Assembly: GCA_013339765.2 (NCBI GenBank)
Contig: CM023449.1
Coordinates: forward strand, 37,464,353 to 37,528,352
Reading direction: 5' to 3'
Source: Haemaphysalis longicornis
Lineage: Eukaryota > Arthropoda > Arachnida > Ixodida > Ixodidae
DNA length: 64,000 bases
Both the position numbers and the translations under genes were made by a program. Each line of letters opens with the position of its first letter. Position 1 is the first letter of the stretch. The notes below the pieces were generated by a model. It did not search any database and was not told where the DNA came from. It saw only the letters and a list, made by a program, of their open reading frames with translations. Positions 11,011 to 22,358 of this stretch are shown in pieces.

Positions 11011-11665
11011 CGGATTTAGCAAACAACTATGTATTGCAGCGCCATTTTGGAATTGCGGGGTACATTTTGGCAAGGTTCAAACGACCTCTGCATCGACGAG
11101 AACAGGTTTCTGCAAACCAGTAAAAGCTACCCTCCACTCTTCTCTGTCTCTCTGATTTTTTTTTGTTTTGCTGTAAAAAGAGGAAGGAAGTCTACCGGAG
11201 ATCACTGCACCAAGACATGATATGTCTCGTTCAACTATCAGCCCCGTATAATGGAGGCCGTAAGTCCTCAAGTTACCAACTTCATCAAAATGTTAATGCT
11301 TCCTGCGTTAATGTTAATGCTTCCTGCGAAGACCCGACAAGAAACCAGTGCTCCAGAGGACGACACTCCAATCCAATCCAATCTCATCCAATCCAGTGAT
11401 GGAAATAACGGAAGATATATCAAGTTAGTGGACAGGGCCACGGTCTTCTATTTGGCGCTCACGGTTCTTGTTCGTGCATTCTATTTAACAGCGAACCTCT
11501 GCAGCTTAGCGTAATTTTTTATGCCTGCAGTTAAAAATACCAAGAAACTGCCGAGTGCGCGCAAGTGAGCCCGAGCCTCGATGCGACCGCCCGGCCGTTA
11601 AAAAACCGAGACAATGCACGGCGCTCGTGTGTGCGTGGTTCACGACGACAGTCCAGCGTCCCCCG
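11010..11665. other. non-coding stretch with a short TCCAA array
   Basis: No gene was seen. A duplicated block GTTAATGCTTCCTGCG occurs at about 11,292 and 11,311. A short (TCCAA)n array at about 11,369-11,397 is the complement of the ATTGG arrays at 48.1 and 48.5 kb. Confidence 0.45.
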
Positions 11666-11669
11666 CGCC

Positions 11670-12010
11670 CGTTCGTCAAGCCAAGCATACTAGGGAGATT
11701 GGATCGACCGCCTGGCAGTTTAAAAAAAAAAAATGCCGAGCACTCGTGTGTGCTGCCCCGCGGTGACCGCCCAGCGTTGCCAACGCACGTTTGTCAATCC
11801 AAGCTTAGCCCACTGAGACAGATTGGCCAAGGGTAGCCAAAAAAACTTCAGAGTTCGCCGCAATCGTGAAAACACTTGCTCGGATAAAGAAAGACACGTC
11901 ATTGCATACGCCACTCCAGGGCATGTCCAATGATTATCTCCAACAAAAAATGAAACGAGCTCACACTTATGGCAAAATTGATGGAGTAAAGGTCGTTGCG
12001 GCAGCGAAAA
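11670..12010 (+). repeat. repeat family H, copy 1
   Basis: It is colinear with 41,890-42,235. Shared landmarks are a GATTGG-CAAG motif repeated about every 60 bp, CCGCAATCGTG, AAAGACACGTCAT, GCAT-ACKCCMCTC and ACGAGCTCACACTTA. It has internal tandem structure and no coding potential. Confidence 0.6.
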
Positions 12011-12059
12011 AGAAGCGAATGGGCTGTAATCGTGGACTTAAACCGTCGTGATAATCGTG

Positions 12060-15000
12060 AAGGTTGCGTACAGCTTCACTACCATCAAGTGTAACGCGTT
12101 AGTGTGAACTTCCATTATTTTTTGTACCTCAAAAAATACAGGCTTGATTCTCCCATTGGTCATTACGACCTTTAGTTTTCTTCGGACACCCAAGTCTTCT
12201 TGTATTGCCGTCTTTATGTGTACTTCATGCAGTAGAAAGAGCGAACTATACAGAGCCTAAACATGCCGTAGTGCTCCGTGGCCTACACCGAATAAAAGCC
12301 ATTCCAAGGAATGCCCGATTACGCAACTAGATTAAGTTTCGTGGTTTTATAACTACTTTTTGGAATCGTCGCAGTAACTTCACCAACGTCACCATTAGGT
12401 CATCTAACCAAGAAAAAGCTAGACCACACTAATCCCGACAAAACGACTGCTACTCTGTTGCTATGCTGTTGATAAGTAATGTATGAGTAGTTTTGATATG
12501 TTGCAGGATACGTAGAAAACAAAATACGAACACCGAACATTAAGAGACTGGTCTTGTAGGAATTTACTGGTTCTGGATCTCTTCGCGTTCTCCTTCTGCC
12601 TTGAGAAACACAAATTGCGCTTGTAAACCGTCGAATCAAGGGAGCGTCCGCTAATAAGAGGTTGTTATTGTTAACAACCGAGTCCTACAGCGAGTGAATT
12701 CTTTTTTCTTGGTGCTGCGTAAGGTTCAGAATAAGAGAAATATCACGCGACATTTCACAGGGCAGTGATGCTTTACGTGGTGATTAAGAGCCACAGTTTG
12801 ATATTTTAAAATTACGAGTGCGAAAATGAAATGCGACAAAAACGAGCGTGAATTAACGACCGCACACAGCTGGTTCATTAAGCCAGATAATACTTCTTGC
12901 AAGAAAGCGGTTGCATTTCACCACGACCACAAGCAGGGAAAGAAATATGAGCGGTTGTTTAAACGTACGCAAACAAAAACTGGGAAATGGTGTAGTTACC
13001 ACACTGGGCTTCACTCTCCATCGGCGTAGGCTTAGCGCCAGGACTGTTTGCACTTAAAAATTAACTAGCCCCCTTCATCACCCTGTTGACTGAAAATCTA
13101 AAAAAATGCCTTAGCGATTGATGGCAAAGACGTATAGTATAGGAATGTGGCAGTTGTGGAAGCAGTTGAAAATTCCATCGACGCTTACGAGCCTTAAATG
13201 CGGATACTGAAAAATGACTGATAATCATCAACTACTTTGTTGTCAAAACATCCAGAGCATCTTATACCTGTGCTACAAGGTTGTTTCAAAGGCCTTCTGA
13301 AAACCTTCGAACCAATTGTCTATGTAGTGGTGGTTTGACTAACTTTTAGGCCTACTTGTAAGGAAGCGTTGAAGTGTAAGTGGACAGTTGCTGTGTAATA
13401 GAGACATTACGGTAATTTTTTCGTCAACCCCGTAAAATAACCTGTGTATAAGTGCGTCCGCGTGTGTAGTTAAGTGAACAGAAGTCGTTCCGTGCTGTAC
13501 GTTACCATCAATTCCGTTAAATGAAGCATTATTAACATATTAGCAATAATCGGTCATGCAGTCACTTTTGAATGGTGGCGTTCCTGTTTTTCGTTTAGTG
13601 AGCTGTTTTACTGTCTCAAGCCCGAATAGCTGGAATTCCGTGTTAAAAGATAGACATGCTCCACTGTGACTTACTGGCTGAGGTGTTCTCCTGCCGAGCT
13701 CAAGGACACGATTTCCATCCGGTTCGCAACTGTCGTGTTTCTGCAGAGTCGAAACACACACAAAAAATATGAGAATACTGATGCACGTATCTTGAGTTGG
13801 TAATGTGGAAGTATTCACGTCTCTTAAGGTTCCTGTGAGTGCTCTATCAAGTTAAGCACTGCGAAAAATGTTTTCAAGCTTTGCGAATGAATTGATTCCA
13901 ATGATTTTTCAGATTGCATACTTTAGCTTGTTTGGTGTAGACAGGTTTTATTTCGACCACATTGCGCAAAATTCAACTGAATTTCAGAGAGGCTTGGCTC
14001 GCTGGGGACTGTTGTGGTTCACGGAGAGGCGAGGCGCAACCGTCTTTGATGATATGTAGCTTTAGCAGTACGCGTAACGTGGCATCATCCACAGCGCACT
14101 CCACGCTGGCCATACAGCTCTGTGCGCGCCCAAGCGCTAATTAACTATCAGGGCGGCCTTTTTTGTTTGTTTATATGCAAAGTGCACGCCGCGGAAAGGG
14201 TTCTATGTTATGGGTGCTTAGAAACAATTTCGCTTTTCCTTCCGCCATCGATGCCCAACTGGCTCATACGATCGGTGGGCCAGTTATTGCTCTCGAACAT
14301 TAGCACTCATATATATTCAGATGTTGAATCACGTAAACGGTCCCGAGTTTGTTTAGATTAATCATTCACCCTTCACTAAGCGCGCCTCAAAGCCCATTTT
14401 AGTTTTGGGGCGCAAAACTAAAAACTTACGCGTATGGTGGACGAACTGCATACGTGGTTTCACATCTAAATTTCGCGTTCTAGGTGTACTTAATTACTGT
14501 TTCAAAAATACAGCCGGAAGTGTGTTTTTTCTGCGGAAATATTTATGGGTACGTCGCCAAGAAGTGGCTCACTACAGCAAGCCCAAGCCATCCGTGAGAT
14601 GCGCGTTATAACGAGAATAAAGATCGTCCTGGCGTGATAGCGGCATAACCGGGCATGTTAACTGCCGCGTCAGCTCGTAAGGCTCGAGCGAAACGCTGAC
14701 CTCACTACGTGTAGGCGATTAAGGGCACAGAGAGGTATCGCATAGTCCCAAATAACAGCCCTGCATCACAAAGAATAAAAGTGCCTGGTCCGCATCTTTC
14801 CGGTACATCAGTTGGCTTAGCATTAAAAGCAGTCAGCGGCCTCTGAATGCTCTCCTGGGCGCCATTGTGCATGTCAATTAAGTTTTCAGATTAGATCAGA
14901 GGAAAGACAGCGCAGCTGGTACACGGACAAAAGGAGAGAACTGGACACACACGTGTGCTGGGACCAACAGTGTATTGAAATAAGATACACATATATATGT

Positions 15001-15440
15001 GCGCAGTATCCACACTATGCTTTGCATGTTTTCCAGCGGTGCAGGCGTAGAAATTTGATTCCTTCTTAGGCAATGCTACGGACGGTGAGCGAACACATGC
15101 CCGTCCGTGCGTCTAATCAGTTCTGCCTCAATCATCTCCCTTGCTATAAGGTCAGTGCATCTTTTAGCTACAACCCGTTTTATCGAGGAGAGTTATCCAT
15201 CCGCACGTGGAGCAGTGCGATAGGAAATGTTACGATTCAGCGCGGCGCTACCCCAGCAGCGCATGCTGCAATTTTTGTGCAGTGCTGCTGTTCTTTGCGG
15301 CAGAGCCTACCCTCATTGAACATGTCAATACGTGCACCTGCCGCGTGGGGAGCATTGGCAGGGACTCAAGCCGTTGCAGCTACAAAATATAAAAACAAAC
15401 TGTTCATCTTTGTTCATCAGTAAGTCACCGACCTCACCGA
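12060..15440. other. 3.4-kb stretch without recognised features
   Basis: I found no protein family motif, no terminal repeat pair and no duplicate elsewhere in the window. ORFs are at most ~116 aa and overlap on both strands. A host intron or intergenic interval, or decayed repeats, would look like this. Confidence 0.4.
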
Positions 15441-15449
15441 CCTCACCGG

Positions 15450-15583
15450 CCGGCCGACCGGCCGACCGACCGACCGACCGACCGACCGACCGACCGACCG
15501 ACCGACCGACCGACCGACCGACCGACCGACCGACCGACCGACCGACCGACCGACCGACCGACCGACCGACCGACCGACCGACC
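15450..15583. repeat. (ACCG)n tetranucleotide microsatellite
   Basis: About 30 near-perfect ACCG units; the first few are mixed with GGCC. A unit of 4 bases leaves every frame open with a 4-residue period, so the PTDR and GRSV repeat ORFs on the two strands are artefacts. The array sits at the left edge of repeat A copy 1, and copy 2 has a short interrupted version (about 61,038-61,066). Confidence 0.95.
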
Positions 15584-16528
15584 CATCAGCGGCCAGCGAA
15601 AATTGCTACATCTAGATACTTGAACTTTCGGAGGGTACATTTGCGACATGGCGTAGAGGCTCACTAAGAGGGGACTTTTGGAAATTGTACTCCCAAACGA
15701 GGGAAAGGGGGAAATTGTGTTTTCTTAAATTCGTGATCAGTGCCTTCTCCCGTTAATATTTTCAAGCGCTTTTTGCTGATATATGTAGCCTTTAGGAATA
15801 TCTAAAAAGTAGTTTTTGGATTTCGCCCTAACCTATACACTATCGAGGTGACTCCGCATTCCGGAAAAAAAATTGTTCCTAACGATTCTCAAATAAATCT
15901 TTGACCGATTCATTTATCCAACTAATTTTTGCTAGCATATGTTACTCATACAAATGCACAGACCCATTTTTCAGGATTTCGCCCTGCGACGCCGCTAAAA
16001 GGGCCAAATTTTTTTTTTACAAATTACAAGACTAACGAGCCAAAAAGGCCTAACAGGTGATGTCCACGCCTAGCCAAACTACTCTTTCAAACGTCTTCAG
16101 ATTTCATGAGCACATTGTGATTACGGTGTTGAAGGTGAATACTGCTGAAAATTTTTAAAATTCTACCATGGGGAGAGAGAAAAGCGGTAAAAAAGCTTTT
16201 TAGGTATTAATTTTTTATCGCATGCCATTTGAGATATTGAACTGGTTTTTGTTGTGATAGGTAACTTACTCAGGTGTCTAAACACTGTTATACAACATTT
16301 TCCTATGACACCCACGCAATAGAGGCAAGCACGATTTCGGGAAAATGCTGTGTTTTTACACATTCGTCAATAACCACACAGCCCGTTGATAGCACTTGTC
16401 ATGAGGAAGAATACCCCTCTCCCAGTCGGCTTCAACCTTGTGTTCCCAGCGCAATCTCCTGCCGAATGCACGTCGTGTTTACAACCTGGCACTTTTCCTC
16501 ATATCATATTAACAATGCAAGCAAAACA

Positions 16529-16556
16529 CCCCCCCCCCCCCCCCCCCCCCCCCCCC
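16529..16556. repeat. poly-C run of 28
   Basis: An uninterrupted C homopolymer that lies in the segment of repeat A absent from its second copy. The length is likely to be inaccurate in any assembly. Confidence 0.9.
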
Positions 16557-16584
16557 ACCGTTCTTTCATCCACTCTTCCCACCC

Positions 16585-16765
16585 ATGAGCTGTGGGAGAA
16601 CGTGGTGACTAACAGCGATCTGGATGTCCAGACAATTCTTCCTCCAGAGCAAAGGCTTCCCGCTCATCACATGTCTTTCTGAAATTGGAAACCACTACCA
16701 CTTCACCGACTCAATCAAATGTTTGTTACTCACTGACTCACTCGCTCGAGCAGACCTTCTTGGTG
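16585..16765 (+). pseudogene. LINE 3' tail remnant in repeat A copy 1
   Basis: A short frame reads ELWENVVTNSDLDVQTILPP and stops at about 16,681, followed by a simple ACTCACTCGCTC tail. Tryptophan-containing C termini of this shape, ending close to a short 3' UTR, are seen in the I-group LINE tail at 58,735-60,690. Only the last ~35 codons remain. The assignment rests on similarity to the other tails in this window. Confidence 0.5.
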
Positions 16766-17064
16766 CGCTCGAGTTTTTAGAGGCCTTTAAGGATTGAATA
16801 AATAAAAAGGAATTGTAATGAATTTGTTAAGCGAAAGCTGCAATAACACAAGAGTGCCAGTCGTTTCCCATTACCACGACGCGCCTGCAGTTGGAGCCCA
16901 TGTGTTTATAGCAAGCAGGATCTCCTGAGTGTGTTTCACTTCACGGTGAACCTGTCAAATATGACAACAAATAAATGAACACGTGTTATACGCATTAGTG
17001 CCATTAATATAATGTCCCACGTAGGCACCACCGGGTACTACCGCTAGTAACCTATAAATCTTAG

Positions 17065-17690
17065 GATTCAAAATATCTTCATTCATTTTTCCCAATTTGC
17101 AGTCCCTTAAATGTAATATCGGCCACACGTCGGAACGTAACATACCTTGACTCTGGTCGGACTCTAAATTCATTTGTTGTTGCACTTAAACTGGCCATTT
17201 AATATGTTATTCGAACGGTACCATTTGGTGCTTTCTCAGCACTGAGAACGAACGCGCAAATTCTTTGACTCTTTGGCGCCAATTGTTTCGCACATTAGAC
17301 GTATCGTGAGGGTGTACACAATCCAACGACTCGACACCCGCTTCCGAAGCACATGTTATATATTCCTATGTTGTGCTTTATAGTAATTCATTCGAGAATG
17401 ACGATTCTATTGCATCTTAGACGCAGAGCCAGTGCTGTGCTTCGGCGAAGGTTCTTCTTATGTCATTCAATGATCTATCGATGTTTTCTTTTGGTTTCTT
17501 TTTTGTGGCTCGCAGAAGGCGGCAAAATACCTTATGAGGCACATCGTTGAAACTGACGTCATTCGTTTGTAAAGTAAAAAAGTAGCGCATCTTTTAATCT
17601 CAATGAACAACGCAGATTAAACGGGCCATTCGCAAAACAGCGAGGAAACATTTTCGTTTTCTCTGCGGAATTCACTGCATGGAGCGGTTA
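17065..17690. other. non-coding stretch
   Basis: No recognisable feature between repeat A copy 1 and the LINE remnant at 17.7 kb. Confidence 0.4.
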
Positions 17691-17719
17691 CAGAAGACAA
17701 AGAAAACATATGGACATGC

Positions 17720-17895
17720 ATTAGGCGGGTACGGACTATGGCGACTCTGGCCAGCGAGGCCTTGGAAGATCAGCGCCAGCTGATCGACAGGGCCTGGGCC
17801 GGGGCACAAGCTTCTGGGGCCCTGGAAAGAGGACTCCACCCAAGTTTCTCCCTTTAATCCCTTCCCCCACCTCAATAAAGTTTTACTGAACTGAA
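17720..17895 (+). pseudogene. LINE 3' tail remnant
   Basis: The plus-strand frame MATLASEALEDQRQLIDRAW continues for about 20 more residues to a stop at 17,856. It is followed by a short UTR with AATAAA (17,874-17,879) and a degenerate tail. The arginine- and glutamine-rich end is typical of tick I-group LINE C termini. It is 5'-truncated to about 40 codons. Confidence 0.5.
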
Positions 17896-17899
17896 CTGG

Positions 17900-19090
17900 A
17901 CTGCTTTATTCCCAAAATACGAACGCTTACATATAGTAGTAAGTGCTGATGAAAGGAACTAAGTGTAAAGAGAAACATTAGCACTGCAACTTTTTTTCAA
18001 TGCAATCGTCCAAAAGTTTTATTTGGCTCTTTGATGAATTCAGGGAGTGCACTAGTGTAGTCATGGCTTCATACAATATGAAGTGACCTCCAATTGTTTC
18101 TCGGTTTGAGCGATATTTTGCCATTGTCAGCACGTGTGCGTTGTTAGGATGCGTGACTTTCATTTGCATTTCTCGCACTTCACCGCGACTGTTTCTTGTC
18201 TTGTTATTGTTTTATCGCACTATCGCACTCTTTGGCCTACCTGCGGAATGCCTGCTAACCACCTGCTAAAGGTCGCAATTCAGGAATTCTTTAATTTGTT
18301 ATATAATTCCGCAATGCTGATTTCCAGCTTTTTTGAAAAAAGCCGCACCTATGAATGCATGTTTATTTACTGTTTTCATGTTCCCATTTGATAGTAACCA
18401 CTACCAATGCATAATCAATTGTGTTGTGTGTGTGCAGCCTTTTTTCCACGCAGCGCAGTAAAACCAACCAGCTCTAATTCTAAGGTTTTTGCTTTCCCGA
18501 CATTCTTTACGTAAGGTGTAACTAATATTGCACACTGCGTCGCCTGCCCCCCCCCCCTCACCCCTCCCCCCCCCCCCCGCAAAAAACATCAAAAAACAAA
18601 ACGACAGAAAGCGAGGACGAAGTAGCATCGAGAGAGATGGGCGAACGTGGAGGCAATCAACTCAAGCTGACGAGCAAAGCACAAAAGTATGACGCAGGAT
18701 AGGAATGACGCTCAAATATTAGGGAGGCTAATCTACCTCGTTACTGCTAGGTAGACAGACACGGATGCTGCCAGAGAAAAAGTTATGCGTTGTTAGCCTT
18801 AATTACCAGGCCTGATCGCGTTATCGGTGGAAGGTGCGTTGAAGCGTTACGCCTCATCAGACTGATCCGGAACACGAGACGTGATTAGTGTGGGCATGTC
18901 CGGTCTGTCCTCTAGGCACCAGCCTAAATGCCGAATTATAGAATAAAGTTTCTCTCAAGAAGTTCCCTGTTTATTACCTGTCCTAACTGGATGGTACCGG
19001 TTTCATATCAACTGCCTCGCTGGACACCATTACGAATCAGCTGTAATGTGTTTTAGTTTAAAAATATTACACCTGTACTTTAAAACGAAA
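17900..19090. other. non-coding stretch with a C-rich run
   Basis: C-rich low-complexity sequence at 18,547-18,578. No gene or element end was identified. The interval forms the left flank of the Ty3 element. Confidence 0.45.
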
Positions 19091-19170
19091 GCCTCAAGTG
19101 CCCCCTTTTGCGGAAAAGCGTCGTTCTGAGGTCGAAAAATTGGCTGCACTTGTAAAGGGCAATTGCATAT

Positions 19171-19363
19171 TGCCGCCACTATCATCAACAGCAAGTCAGG
19201 GAAGAAATGCCGCGACTATCACCATCAGCGAAGCAGAAAAGACGACGAGAACGCTCGGACAAGCGCTTGTCCTCACGGGCTCTGGGCTGCAGCTTTGAGT
19301 TTAGACACATTAAATCTTCTTTATAGCCTTGATCGCTAGAAGTACCGAGTGTCATTCGTGACA
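19171..19363 (+). repeat. 5' LTR of Ty3 element (193 bp)
   Basis: Its first 144 bases match the 3' LTR with one substitution, and its last 14 (TGTCATTCGTGACA) match exactly. The block between, 19,315-19,349 (35 bp), is unrelated to the corresponding 65 bp of the 3' LTR and lacks the AATAAA found there. A 16-bp palindrome GGACAAGCGCTTGTCC lies at 19,257-19,272. Confidence 0.92.
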
Positions 19364-19385
19364 TTTGTGGTGGAGGAGCCGAGGT
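19364..19385 (+). promoter_or_regulatory. candidate primer-binding region
   Basis: The sequence just inside the 5' LTR, TTTGTGGTGGAGGAGCCGAG, is where minus-strand DNA synthesis should be primed by a tRNA 3' end (TGGTGGAGG... leaves a 3-base gap after the LTR). I could not assign the tRNA. Confidence 0.45.
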
Positions 19386-19570
19386 AAACCCCCTTCATGC
19401 TGAGTACCCCCTCAAGGCCCCGTAAGCCAAGCCCGATACTGAGTCCGGGCTGGCGAGCCTTCCTCGAAGAGCCCGGTGTCCGCACCAGTCGACGTCTCCA
19501 AGGCCAAGCACCGGAATACGGGCAGTTGACGGCGAATCCCAAAAGGACACAGGTGACACGTGCAGTTAGC

Positions 19571-20805
19571 ATGACGTCGCAGTCGCAGCAGACTGACGCG
19601 TTCGGGCCTCCGATTATGTTCTGGCCGATCGCGCCCCGTAATCCTGCCCCGTTCTATGGCGAAGACTTCGAGGACGTAGAAGACTGGATTGAGCAGTACG
19701 AGCGTGTAGCTCGCCACAATGGTTGGACGGAAGACCAGTGCCGCAAGAGCGTCTACTTTTCTTTGGAGAAAACTGCTCGCATCTGGTTCAATAACCACGA
19801 GGCGGGCTGAAGTCATGGGACGTTCCTTCAAGGAGGGCCTTCGGCGAGCCTTCCCTAACCGCTTTCGACGTTCAAATGGCCGAGGAACTTTAAGAACCCG
19901 GGCCCAAGGGCCTACCGAAAGCGTGACGAGCTTCGTGGAAGACGTTCTGCAATTGAGCACACGGCGGATCCGCTGGCCACTGAGGAAACCAAAGTGCGGG
20001 CACTTATGAGAGGCGTGAGGAGCGACATTTTTTGGAGGGCTCGTTCGCCATCCACCGACGACTGTCGATGAGTTTGTGACACGGAAGCCACCAACATTGA
20101 ACAGGTGCTAGCGGCGAGGAGTAACCATTACACAAGGCTTAGTGGCTTCCCCACAATTGGCTGCTTGCACTACTACTTCTCGCCTCGACCTGAACAGCAA
20201 TAATGATAGTTGTCTCCGCGAGATCATCCGCGGGTGCTCCAAGAGGAGCTACAAAAGCTGTTCCCAACGCGCGAGCGGCCTGCTTCAGTATCGGTTGCGG
20301 AGGCTGTCAGAGAAGAAGTGCAGCGGACCTTTGCACCCATAATTCCGGTCGACGTTGTCCCCCAACGTCCCTCTGTGACGTACGTCGCGCCGGCTTCCCA
20401 GCCGCCCTCGTCAGTCGCCGCTCCTTACTCAAACCTGGTACCACAGCGGTGGCCGGTGAGTCGTCGAATATTCCCCCGCCGGGACCACAGCAGCTTCGCC
20501 CGCGAAAAACGGATGTCTGGCGAACACGGGACAACCGACCACTCTGCTTCCACTGTGGGGAGCCAGACCACACCTTTCGCCGCTGCCCCTACCGTGAGCT
20601 TGGACTTCCAGGGTTCCGTCCAAGCGATCCGTGCCCACGTTACGGTCAGAAACCCCGCGAAATCGAAGAATACCTTCGACGCTCAACGCCGCCGTTATCA
20701 GCCGTTCCTCGTGGACCCCGTTCGCCGTCGCCCCGTCGCCCACCTTCGCCTCTCCGCTCGTCTCGCCGCGAAAGCTTTTCGCCCGTGCCCCGCCGGGAAA
20801 ACTAA
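19571..20805 (+). pseudogene. gag: Ty3 gag, frameshifted
   Basis: Gag is the structural protein that assembles the particle and packages RNA. The first readable start is at 19,571; the frame holds a typical Ty3 capsid stretch (YGEDFEDVEDWIEQYERVAR) and stops at 19,810. Homologous sequence then continues in another frame (about 19,806-19,955, including FPNRFRR and GPTESVTSFVEDVLQ). It shifts again near 19,960, 20,035 and 20,080. The last segment, in the frame open from 20,203 to 20,805, has an intact CCHC knuckle (CFHCGEPDHTFRRC, near 20,539-20,580) and a basic, proline-serine-rich tail. At least three small indels break the gene. They may be real decay or assembly errors. Confidence 0.85.
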
Positions 20806-22358
20806 GTACGGCAACGCCTGGAGGTGGTGTTGCCGACGACGAAAGCCATCAAGAACCTCCGCAAACGCCGCGAAGCTCCCACTCCGACTCCCGCAACCCT
20901 TTCATCCGTACTGCTGCGCCATCGAACAACCTGTCGATCACTATAGACGGCTACGACGCGACGGCGCTCATTGACACTGGTGCTGATTACTCCGTTCTGA
21001 GCGGTAGGCTTTCCCGTCACCTACGTAAAGTGATGACAGCGTGGGATGGCCCGGATATACGTACTGCCGGAGGACACCTGGTGACGCCTGTTGGACTGTG
21101 CACTGCCCGCGTCGAGATCCACGGAGAGCCATGCCCTGTGAAGTTTGTCGTTCTGGAGAAATGCTCCCGAGACATCATTCTAGGTATGGACTTCCTCTAC
21201 GAGTATGGTGCCGTCATTGACCTGGGCTCGAACAGCCTCACGCTGCGGATGCCGGATGCACCACGGAGTCACTCCGCGCCAAGTTTCGCCTCGGCCAGGG
21301 TGTTAGAGGAGCACGTGAAGCTGCCTCCGCTGGCCAGTGTTTTCTTGCTGGTGCAAGTTGACACGTTCCCAGACGGGGAAGCACTCTTAGAAGGAAGTAT
21401 CCAGCTTCTTCTGGAGAAGGCAATCGGGGTCGCCAGAGGCCTACTGCGACTTCAAAATCGATGCGCAGAAGTTCTGGTGACAAATTTTCGAAACGAGTCG
21501 CAGCACCTAACCAAGGGCATGGCCGTAGCCCACGTGGAAGGCATCGCGGAAATCTCAGCTGTTGACGTGGTGTCCGACGCCGATACATCGTCTCTGCCGG
21601 AAACGGCAGCAAGTCTGGAACTCGACGTGAACTCAAAACTTTCGGGTCAACAAAGGAGTGAGTTGCTTTCACTGCTCGACGAATTTCGTCACTGCTTTGC
21701 TACGCCGTCCGGAGTTGGCCGAACCACCGTTGCTAAGCACCGGATTTTGACTGATGACGCCACGCATCCAACTCGCCAACCGCCGTACCGAGTTTCGCCC
21801 AAAGAACGAGAGGCAATACAAACCCAGGTGAAAGACATGCTGAAGGACGATGTCATCCAACCGTCTAACAGTCCCTGGGCTGCACCAGTGGTGCTTGTAA
21901 AGAAGAAGGATGGGACACTGCGGTTTTGCGTAGATTATCGGCGGTTAAACAAAATAACAAAGAAGGACCTGTACCCGCTTCCACGCATCGATGACACTCT
22001 CGATCGGCTCCGCCATGCCCGCTTCTTCTCGTCAATAGACCTGAAGAGTGGGTACTGGCAGATTGAGGTTGACGAGCGGGACCGAGAAAAGACGGCCTTT
22101 ATTACCCCAGATGGGCTCTATGAGTTCAAAGTGATGCCTTTCGGGCTATGTACAGCACCAGCGACCTTCCAGCGTGTAATGGACACCGTTCTCGCCGGCC
22201 TTAAATGGCAGACGTGCCTCGCTTATCTCGATGACGTAATCATCTTTGCAAGTACGTTCGACGAACACTTACGACGACTTAGAGAGGTACTGAAGGCTCT
22301 AGAAACTGCCGGCCTTACGCTCAATCAAAAAAATGCCGGTTCGCGTACGATGAGCTGA
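20631..22358 (+). CDS. pol: Ty3 pol, N-terminal part: protease and reverse transcriptase
   Basis: A 575-residue open frame; the upstream third overlaps gag in another frame, so its ATG is only the first in frame. Protease: catalytic DTG at residues 115-117 in the context ALIDTGADYSVLSG, followed by the conserved ILGMDFL flap region. Reverse transcriptase: from about residue 385, with FCVDYRRLN near 430 and catalytic YLDD at 532-535 (22,224-22,235). The frame ends early at 22,358 because an A homopolymer at about 22,326-22,332 is one base short of the number needed. The continuation lies in the next entry's frame. The product would copy element RNA into cDNA and mature the polyproteins. Confidence 0.93.
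   Translation: MPTLRSETPRNRRIPSTLNAAVISRSSWTPFAVAPSPTFASPLVSPRKLFARAPPGKLSTATPGGGVADDESHQEPPQTPRSSHSDSRNPFIRTAAPSNNLSITIDGYDATALIDTGADYSVLSGRLSRHLRKVMTAWDGPDIRTAGGHLVTPVGLCTARVEIHGEPCPVKFVVLEKCSRDIILGMDFLYEYGAVIDLGSNSLTLRMPDAPRSHSAPSFASARVLEEHVKLPPLASVFLLVQVDTFPDGEALLEGSIQLLLEKAIGVARGLLRLQNRCAEVLVTNFRNESQHLTKGMAVAHVEGIAEISAVDVVSDADTSSLPETAASLELDVNSKLSGQQRSELLSLLDEFRHCFATPSGVGRTTVAKHRILTDDATHPTRQPPYRVSPKEREAIQTQVKDMLKDDVIQPSNSPWAAPVVLVKKKDGTLRFCVDYRRLNKITKKDLYPLPRIDDTLDRLRHARFFSSIDLKSGYWQIEVDERDREKTAFITPDGLYEFKVMPFGLCTAPATFQRVMDTVLAGLKWQTCLAYLDDVIIFASTFDEHLRRLREVLKALETAGLTLNQKNAGSRTMS

Larger units (their letters stand above)
15584..17060 (+). repeat. composite repeat family A, copy 1
   Basis: It is colinear with 61,066-62,150. 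Shared landmarks are AACGAGCCAAAAAGGCC, GTGATGTCCACGCCTAGCC, the LINE-like tail at 16,585-16,760, and ATGAACACGTGTTATAC. Copy 1 contains about 345 bp (16,212-16,556) missing from copy 2, including the poly-C run. Both copies keep the same nested LINE tail, so the composite was duplicated as a unit or moved as one element. Confidence 0.75.

Noticed and set aside
15332..15667. Repeat-protein ORFs with TDRP/SVGR units on both strands
   Set aside because: They are translations of the (ACCG)n microsatellite, which leaves all frames open.
19412..19960. 182-residue minus-strand ORF opposite gag
   Set aside because: Antisense of gag; GC-rich codons leave the complement open.
21238..21672. 144-residue minus-strand ORF opposite pol
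   Set aside because: Antisense of an intact pol frame without its own motif.
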